This document shows positions 63,780 to 64,000 of a stretch of DNA of 64,000 nucleotides, in pieces (the first letter of the stretch is position 1; each line of letters begins with the position of its first letter). The position numbers were made by a program, and so were the translations under genes. The stretch is from Sphingomonas sp. PAMC 26621 (GTDB taxonomy: Bacteria; Pseudomonadota; Alphaproteobacteria; Sphingomonadales; Sphingomonadaceae). The notes beneath the pieces are model-generated. The model was not told the DNA's origin. It was given only the letters and a program-made list of their open reading frames with translations, and made no database searches. The stretch is taken from assembly GCF_000251145.1 (NCBI RefSeq), contig NZ_AIDW01000016.1, positions 124,001 through 188,000 of the forward strand, written 5' to 3'.

Positions 63780-64000
63780 TTACGCGAACACCGCAATCGC
63801 CGCATGCAACGTCAGTGCGACCAGCGCCAGCGAGGCACCGAGGAACAAGGCGAAACGGACCGACACCTTGTTGATGGTCGCCTGCCACACGCTGTGCGCA
63901 ATCCGCAGCACGACATAGGCCCACGCGATCCACGCGTTCATGCCATCGCCCGTGCCCGTCAGCGCGATGACCGTGCAGACCGCATAGAAGATCGTCGGCT
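63780..64000 (-). CDS. MAPEG-family membrane protein, 5' end outside window
   Basis: The last 73 codons of a leftward gene that starts beyond the right edge. It reads as a membrane protein: PTIFYAVCTVIAL, NAWIAWAYVVLRIAHSVWQA and a final helix FALFLGASLALVALTLHAAI before the stop at 63780-63782. The WAYVVLRIAHS segment is the characteristic MAPEG signature (glutathione/eicosanoid-related membrane proteins). It converges on the XrtA operon. Function in bacteria is largely unknown. Confidence 0.85.
   Translation of the reverse strand, partial: PTIFYAVCTVIALTGTGDGMNAWIAWAYVVLRIAHSVWQATINKVSVRFALFLGASLALVALTLHAAIAVFA

Overview
The window looks like a high-GC alphaproteobacterial chromosome, most likely Sphingomonas or a close sphingomonad. 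This rests on very high third-position GC, a full exosortase-A (XrtA/PEP-CTERM) exopolysaccharide locus of sphingomonad type, a PEP-CTERM substrate protein, TrmFO, a bacteriophytochrome with heme oxygenase, and sphingomonad-like inverted repeats. All of this comes from reading the sequence; no database search was run.

Layout. 1-14 kb is core chromosome: an EF-hand protein, trmFO, small DUF proteins, gyrA, a PEP-CTERM protein, an SDR, yaaA, a repeat-rich exported protein, an Lrp regulator, a PAS histidine kinase and a polysaccharide deacetylase. Two tRNA genes follow, Ile(CAU) and Pro(UGG). A genomic island of about 15.2 kb sits in the 3' end of tRNA-Pro. A 17-bp copy of the tRNA end (14288-14304) recurs at 29508-29524, next to a large tyrosine recombinase. 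The island's left end carries scars: a broken second integrase, an ATPase fragment and a small membrane protein.

The island cargo (16669-26917) is the most interesting part. Two divergent, tightly overlapping operons encode proteases and NTPases. Leftward are an unknown 262-residue protein, a 1121-residue lipase-like plus CHAT (caspase-like) protease, and a HExxH metalloprotease. Rightward are a P-loop ATPase with an N-terminal death-like helical region, a large STAND NTPase, and a trypsin-like protease with a similar N-terminal helical region. I read this as an NTP-controlled proteolytic conflict or abortive-infection system.

29.5-46.4 kb returns to chromosome: a GGDEF/EAL protein, an epoxide-hydrolase-like domain fused in frame to a royal-jelly/gluconolactonase-like protein, an HSL esterase, a heme oxygenase-phytochrome pair, a secreted S1 protease, alanine dehydrogenase with a divergent Lrp regulator, a Kup potassium transporter, a 2H phosphoesterase, tRNA-Met, a broken VOC gene and trxB.

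46.6-63.7 kb is the XrtA locus. Leftward are two hydrolases and an acyl carrier protein. Rightward, in one nearly gapless operon, are an acyl-CoA ligase, a PLP decarboxylase, export lipoprotein, chain-length protein, tyrosine autokinase, outer-membrane beta-barrel, ExeA-like ATPase, deacetylase, FemAB protein, glycosyltransferase, exosortase A-EpsI fusion and an asparagine-synthase-like amidotransferase. Together these should build and export an exopolysaccharide and process PEP-CTERM proteins such as the one at 6831-7337. A MAPEG gene runs off the right edge.

Data quality: at least four genes (gyrA, an integrase, the VOC gene and XrtA hydrolase 1) are each broken by one inserted or missing base, with the correct continuation visible in the neighbouring frame. 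Some or all of these may be assembly errors.
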